Below, piece by piece: positions 52,870 through 64,000 of a stretch of DNA of 64,000 nucleotides. The stretch is from Trema orientale (taxonomy: Eukaryota > Streptophyta > Magnoliopsida > Rosales > Cannabaceae), in the NCBI GenBank assembly GCA_002914845.1, contig JXTC01000048.1, forward strand, positions 17,758 through 81,757. The letters are read 5' to 3'. The first letter of the stretch is position 1. Each line of letters begins with the position of its first letter. A program made the position numbers and the translations under genes. The notes under the pieces were generated by a model that was not told the origin of the DNA, did not search any database, and worked only from the letters and a program-made list of their open reading frames with translations.

Positions 52870-55800
52870 TGACGGAGCACCTAGTTAAGCTTAATAAGAA
52901 AAATGAATGGGACGGCCTTTTCCCCAATTGTACATGAATCTCTTGATAAGAGGATTGATGCATTTCAGCGCATGGCTATTGACAACATCACAGTGACTAT
53001 CCATCATGCAATTTTGAGGTGTTTCATTAACCGAGCAGGTAAAAAACAGTGTTCTAAGAAATAATGTTTTTTAACACTTACTGCATAAATGGCATCCTTA
53101 CGTTGTTGGAAGAGTTTTATACTGCTTACAAAAGAATCCACTTCTTATGCTGGATAAGGCACAGAGACACAGGAGTAAAGCACCAGAACTAGCAACTGTG
53201 GAAATGCTCATCTGAATAAGGTTTGATCGAAATCTGTACATGATATTTAGAATTCTTTATATGATTTTTTGCAAGATAACTGGGTTTTTCTGGGTGGCCA
53301 TATTGAAGCAAGAAAGACCCTTGTTCATCATAAATTATATGAGCAACAATAGCTGTTGTGACCCCTTTGAGATCAAGTAATGCTCTCAGTCTATGTGACA
53401 TGGCATGCTTCATTTTTCAGTATGGATCATCGCCACTAAAAGGGAATTCAGTGTTTTAAGTTATGTAATTTAACTACAAGTACATTGTGCAAAAAGTTAA
53501 TACATAATAATATCATGGTAGTTTTCTGAAGGCAATGGAGGAGAAGCAGCGTGTTATTCGGTGTTAAAGTAAGATTTATACATCAAATTGCTTAAAAGTC
53601 TAGTGTGTGTTAAAAATTAATAGGATCCCTACGGCAGATTGCGATTTTGCTAAATCGGCCATCAACATCACTTAAGAAGCTTTCTAACAACCTTTAGAGA
53701 AAAAGGAAAGTACAGAAACTTAAAAAACTGGCATAATAACCATAGTGTTTTTGAGTCTCTAGTATGAGAAAATAAAATGGTATGGAACAGTACTTAGACC
53801 TTCATTTAATTTAAAAAAAAAAAAGGTACTAAGACAACGACATCAAAAACACAAAAAGCTTCTCCAAGCAAAGGAAGAAAAAAACGGAGGGAAAAAAAAA
53901 GTGAAAAGTTGTAATAAGAGACACTTTCATAAAAGGAATGATAATTAAAGCTTTCTAAGATGGCAATGGACAAGAAGATTTTTCCACCCACTTAATTAGA
54001 AAAATATCTTCTTGTGCAAGTAAAATGCTATCCTGTCAACTTCAGGAAATCTATATGCCGTTCGTCAAGTGATCTTTAAAGTTCCAATGACAAGCTTCGG
54101 CTGGCCCGGTTGTGTAATTTGTGCTACAAACTTGAAAGCTACCATTTCATTTCTTACAATTGCATGAAACGTGGATTGAGTTTGCAGCATGTCCTATGAA
54201 ACAACAAACGTTAATGGGTCATTATGATTGAAAAGAAGTGAGATTAATCGTTAGATTTTATCGGATTTGTTTACTAGTTTATTTTGATAAGATATCACCT
54301 TTAGAAACATGCACTAGTAATAACAAGAAAAGTTGGATGAAACTCTTTAACTTAAATTCAAACACATCTTAATAAAGCTCTAAGCATAACTTAAGATACG
54401 ATCTATAAATCTGTTCTGTTTCCCTATAAACTATTAAAGTACCCTTAAACCTCATTAGCAAAATAAAAAGGAAAAAAAGAATCGAAAATTTTTCTAGTGA
54501 AACTCCAACTCGAGAAGTTTGATGTGGATACCCACGTGGATTTTTTTTTTTTTTTTTTTCACTTTCTGAGGTGAAGAAATCCCACGTATCTTTTGAGGTA
54601 GCCCACTAAGCCGTAGAGTATACACCCGAGATATCACATAATAGTCATTTAGGTACTTGAATAAGCACCAAACCTATGCACCAAATATACATAACACCTG
54701 AGATGTCACATAATAATCATTTAGGTACTTGAATAAGCACCAAACCTATGCACCAAATATACACACTTTGAATATATGGTTTTGTGACCTTTTCAGTACT
54801 GGGTTTACCGATTATCTCATGGCCAAACTCAAACTGAGCCAGAGTCAAGGACCATACTTGCCATCTTGGGGTGGCATGCCTCAGTTTATCAATTATAATT
54901 AGGGACTATATTATATAGGCCTAGATGAGCCTACCATAGGGGTAAACGAATAAGGGATAGACGTCGATCATTGGTCCACATACCCCCAATAAACAATATT
55001 TAGGTCAAATCATTTACCAACTATTTATCGGTTTGTAAGCTAATGAAAGCAACACTTCAAATACCATGGGACATATTCAGACGCTCACTGACAAAAGTCC
55101 GCCTTTGATATTTCTCTCTCTTTTTCTTTTTTTTTTTTTTTCCGATCTTTTATGTTAATTTATTTTTAATTTTACGACTTGTAATGCTATTTGGACAACC
55201 TCATTATTGTCTTTCTAACCCTTTATTTAAAGGAAGGGAGAGAAAAAGGGGAGCTATTTTATTATTGCTATCTGTCTAATCTAAAGAAACTTATGAATAA
55301 ATCAAAGTGAGATAAAGTAGGTTTTTAATAGTGTCAACAATTTCTTTACTTTCATTATGTTTTTTAATAAGGATTTTGGTATAATCCAACTAATTTAAGG
55401 ATACTTTGTCCGTCTTGGGACATATTTGTAGTCCTACTATCATTTTAGAATTTCGTAACACCCTGGATTTTTCCCCAGAAAAAAAAAAAGTTATCACACC
55501 ATTTTAACCAAGTTATATTAATATTCCACTCAAAAAAAAAAAAAAAAAAAACCAAGTTATATTAATATTAGCTCCATTAAAAATGTTCCACGATTGTTAC
55601 CAACTAGGAAACCGTGTTAGCAAGTCTTAATTATAATTATAATTTTTTGGACAATTTATAACGTGATTAAGTTAGAAATACTCATTGTTAAGTTTACCCC
55701 AATTAGTATATAACATTAGAAATCTATATATTTTGTGAAGTACGAACATGAGTAAGTTAGAAATACTGATTATTAAAGTGGTTTTGTTGGATAAACGATG

Positions 55801-57260
55801 GTTTTTTTTTTCATAATCCTCAATTTTAAGTACAAATTTTTTTTCAATTTCTAGAGTTCACGCAAATATGAGAAATAGAGAATTTTTTTCTCTAGTTCTT
55901 TCTTATTATTTAAAGGGCTTCGATCTTTGATATGTAAAAATGTTTCTTTTTGGAACGTTATCTACTAGGCGGGGCAAATTAGTAGTATATTTTTAGGAAC
56001 TAGGGCAAAGTGACTCTACATTTGTAAAAACCAGGGTGCTTAGGTAGAATTTTAAATTTGGAGGTACAAAAGACAACTCTCAGCAAATGTCAGGGGGCAT
56101 ATGATATTTTGTTCTAATCCTTTCTAAATAAAATTTTGTTGGGATAATACAAAATATCATCCAATCTAGGTAGATGGCTCTATTTATCCTATCACTTTTC
56201 ACAAATGATAAAAACATCATTTTGAATTCAGAAATCAATACAAATTTTACTAGTTTGTCTAATTTCTCTCAATTGACATATATAAAGATTAAATTACACT
56301 TACTCTAAACTTGTAACCCACCAATTACAAATCAAATATACAAATGTTGGCAATTACAAATCAAACACACATGATTTCATTAAATTTACAATTTTTTTTT
56401 CTCCTTCATAAAAACCTGGTAAGTTATATCAATCTTATTAAAAAAAATAAAACTAAAATAATATTTACCAAAAGTCAATATCACAACATTACATCTGAAA
56501 TTATATCAAGTAAACATGTTGATATACTAACAAAAAAAAAAAAAAAAAGAGATTTACCATTCATTGGTGATCTTCCATTCATATGCGTAAAAGAAAATAA
56601 AAAAGATCAAAATAATGAAGCTAAAACTTCCTAAATAACAAATGGATATTTACTTATAAAAAAATGGTCACTAAACTATAAATTAGTAAATTGGTTCATA
56701 TAGTAATACCAATTCGAGAAAAGAAACATATACTATAAATTATCCTATTTTGAAAATATATTTTCGTTATTTGTGAAAACTGATGGCTGAAATTGAGCAT
56801 TTTACCTAAACCACAATGATATTAATTATCTTGAGTTCATCGACATATGAGAAACTTAGACATATGGATGTAAACTTGTTTTGTTTTTTTCATATGAAAA
56901 TAGATAGATATATAATAGGATAACTTCACTTTTGCCCGTCCATTTTTGTCCGAAAGAGACTAATTACAAATTTATAGAAAAAAATTCACACATAAATCCT
57001 AATCTGTGTTTTTCTTGTCCACAGAGAAAATTCTTCTTTTCTTTCCATTTTTACAGAATTAACCCCCACAATGACACACGCACAACAAAAAGGCTAATAA
57101 CTCAGTTCCCACGTGCAACTTCTAACACGTGCGGTATTACTATTTTAAAATTATAGTTCAAGTCACGGAGAGCTCAAGTTGGACACTTCTCAGTCGCTAA
57201 TTTAAATTCTTTTCCCTTTTCCTTTTTTAAATCTTTTTTTTTTAATAAAAATAAAAAATA
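52870..57260. other. Intergenic DNA between the PPR and CK1 genes
   Basis: A probable PPR 3'UTR occupies the first few hundred bases. The remaining 4 kb is AT-rich, with many homopolymer runs (for example 54540-54559, 55124-55141 and 55531-55550) and a 72 bp tandem duplication at 54622. No credible gene is present. The frame at 56344-56634 is AT-rich and not conserved. Confidence 0.5.
54622..54765. repeat. 72-bp tandem duplication
   Basis: Two units, at 54622 and 54694, share ACACC(C/T)GAGAT(A/G)TCACATAATA and CATTTAGGTACTTGAATAAG, followed by CACCAAACCTATGCACCAAA. Only about four positions differ. Confidence 0.9.
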
Positions 57261-57299
57261 TAAATGCATAAATAAATAAAGAAAAAAAAAAGAAGAATA

Positions 57300-58170
57300 A
57301 TGGTAATAATATCATCCAGCTTTTTCCTACACAATCATCCACCTTCTCATCCATTTTACTTCATTTTCCTACCCTTTCCCGGATTTTCCTCTTCCTTGTT
57401 CTCTCTTCCTCTCATCCCAAATTCTCCATTTTCCTCATATACCCAAAAAAAATTTTCTCGAGAAAATTCTCTCTCCTCTCTCTTATCCTCCGAGAAAACT
57501 CACTCATTGTCCTTAACCCAGATCCAAAGATCTCCATAACGAATCCCCTATTTGTTTTTTCATATTCTCAAGCTTCTTCGCCTTTTTAATCGCAGGCGTT
57601 AGATTCCTTCTCCGACATTAAAGTTCTGTCAATTCTTTGTCCTAACAGAAATCTTTTCCTCCTGAATAATTTTTTCTGTTCAATGGAGAAAAAATAAAAA
57701 AAGGAAAACAATCCCTTTTTTTTCACATTCTTTATATGTCCTCATTTCCCCCCGAAAATTTTCTTTTTTTATGATCAGGAACCTTGTTTTGGGTTCGATT
57801 ATTAATGGGTATTTTTTAGATTATTGATATTGTGCCATATTTGTATTCTAGGAGTTATATACTTTTTAAGCATTTTTAATTTTTTTTTGTTTTCTGTATT
57901 TTTTTTTTTTTTTGGAGCTTTGATTCAGAGAAATAGAGGCTTTGGATCATTTTGTTTGTGTTGTAATTTGATGGATCTGAGATTGTATTGCAAACTTAGA
58001 TATTAGGTGAAGATTAGGAATAATATTGAGATGGGTTATGAGCATTCTGATTGAAGGGGAAGCTAGTTCTGGATCATAGTATTGGGTGGTCTGGATTGGA
58101 TTGTGTTGAAACGTGAAGTGGGGTTCGAGTTTTTTTGTTGTTGTATATATTCATTTTGGGGATTTAGATC
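57300..58170 (+). other. CK1 5' leader region
   Basis: A strongly pyrimidine-rich segment (57340-57540, many CTCTC and TCCTC words) typical of plant leaders precedes the CK1 start codon. Several upstream ATGs occur between 57770 and 58150, so a 5'UTR intron is likely, though I cannot fix its splice sites with confidence. The frame at 57300-57539 is a by-product of this composition. Confidence 0.45.
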
Positions 58171-63345
<5,175 letters not shown>

Positions 63346-63363
63346 AAGTTGTCAGATCATCTG

Positions 63364-63654
63364 GTAAGTGCTTGTGATTCCTGTTGTAGCAACCAAAGAT
63401 GGCAGCGCCGTAATGGTTTCATGTCACAGTTAGTCTGTATATGTGTATCCATTGTTGTTGGGTTCCATTCACAGTTTAAAAATTCAATCGAGTTTCTCGT
63501 TAAGACAACTCTTCTATTTTGTCACTATAAGCAACTCCTATTATATAGTATCTAAGTTAGAGATGGAATTATCTCACTTAAAGGGAATTGTTTATACCTT
63601 TGAGACACTAGTAGCTGTAATAAGTACCTCTATAATTACCTTTTTTATTTTCAG
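63364..63654 (+). other. Candidate 3'UTR intron of CK1
   Basis: Eighteen bases after the stop codon a strong donor, CTG|GTAAGT, occurs at 63364. A pyrimidine-rich acceptor, TTTTTTATTTTCAG, ends at 63654. A junction this close to the stop is usually too near to trigger nonsense-mediated decay. Whether it is spliced cannot be known without transcript data. Confidence 0.5.
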
Positions 63655-64000
63655 ATAAAGAAGTACTTTACTCCAAGTGTGATAGAGTAGATTGTTGACT
63701 TGGGATCTTGGCTTTGGGGAAAAGTGACATGACTGGGTGCTTTTATATTTTTATCTGTAAAGTATTACTGGTTGTTCGGTTAACCTGGGGTTGCTGTTTT
63801 TGGGTGATAACTAAAGCTTGCTTTATCAATTATCAAAGGAAGAAAAAATAAAGTTTGCTTTAGTAACTTTATTATCATTGGTTTGGCGGTCATTAATGTT
63901 TCCTTAGTGCTTAGCATCTGATCTCAAAGTAAACAGAAACTTTCCACGGAATCACTCCTTAGGGTAGTGACCTTGTTTTCTTATTTCTTTCCCCCAAGGA
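63655..64000 (+). other. CK1 3' region to the window edge
   Basis: A perfect AATAAA lies at 63847-63852, a plausible polyadenylation signal for CK1 if the preceding intron is spliced out. Nothing further is recognisable before the window ends. Confidence 0.4.

Overview
This is a nuclear chromosome segment from a flowering plant, most likely a eudicot. It is AT-rich. Genes are split by GT-AG introns, and transposons of several plant classes fill the gaps. Two single N bases (34976, 36194) mark it as draft assembly. I see no CRISPR array, prokaryotic operon or rRNA gene.

Positions 1-18400 hold no convincing conserved gene. A 5'-truncated Copia element lies on the minus strand (about 1735-4080) between two diverged copies of a dispersed repeat. 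A complete but dead Copia element (8415-16181, minus) follows. It has two LTRs, a tRNA-Met primer binding site, a polypurine tract and a gag-pol frame carrying stops and damaged catalytic residues. Just beyond it a tRNA-derived SINE-like insert sits in one copy of a duplicated segment whose other copy keeps the empty site.

Positions 18400-64000 hold six genes, all on the plus strand. They are a Golgi-type PMT methyltransferase (19596-22828, 7 coding exons, 619 aa), the RNA polymerase II CTD phosphatase SSU72 (30013-32099, 4 exons, 193 aa), an NDR-class AGC kinase (37266-43575, 13 exons, 549 aa), the splicing factor SF3B5 (47600-49373, 4 exons, 87 aa), a DYW-class PPR protein (50395-52869, single exon) and a plant casein kinase 1 (58171-63345, 14 exons, 466 aa). 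From memory, PMT - NDR kinase - SF3B5 - PPR - CK1 is the order in Arabidopsis around At3g23300-At3g23340, and much of it recurs around At4g14340-At4g14360. SSU72 is the extra gene here. These are housekeeping genes, not a pathway; they are neighbours by ancestry.

The gene-rich part is heavily seeded with small transposons, several with target-site duplications readable by eye. They include two Helitrons, two copies of one long-TIR Mutator-like MITE just upstream of SSU72 and SF3B5, a hAT-like MITE nested inside a Mutator-like MITE in NDR intron 7 with a further MITE 120 bp away, and a SINE in a PMT intron. I found no evidence of a novel multi-gene system. The most informative features are these insertions, the conserved gene order, a MIR-like foldback at 46629-46796 and a probable 3'UTR intron in CK1.
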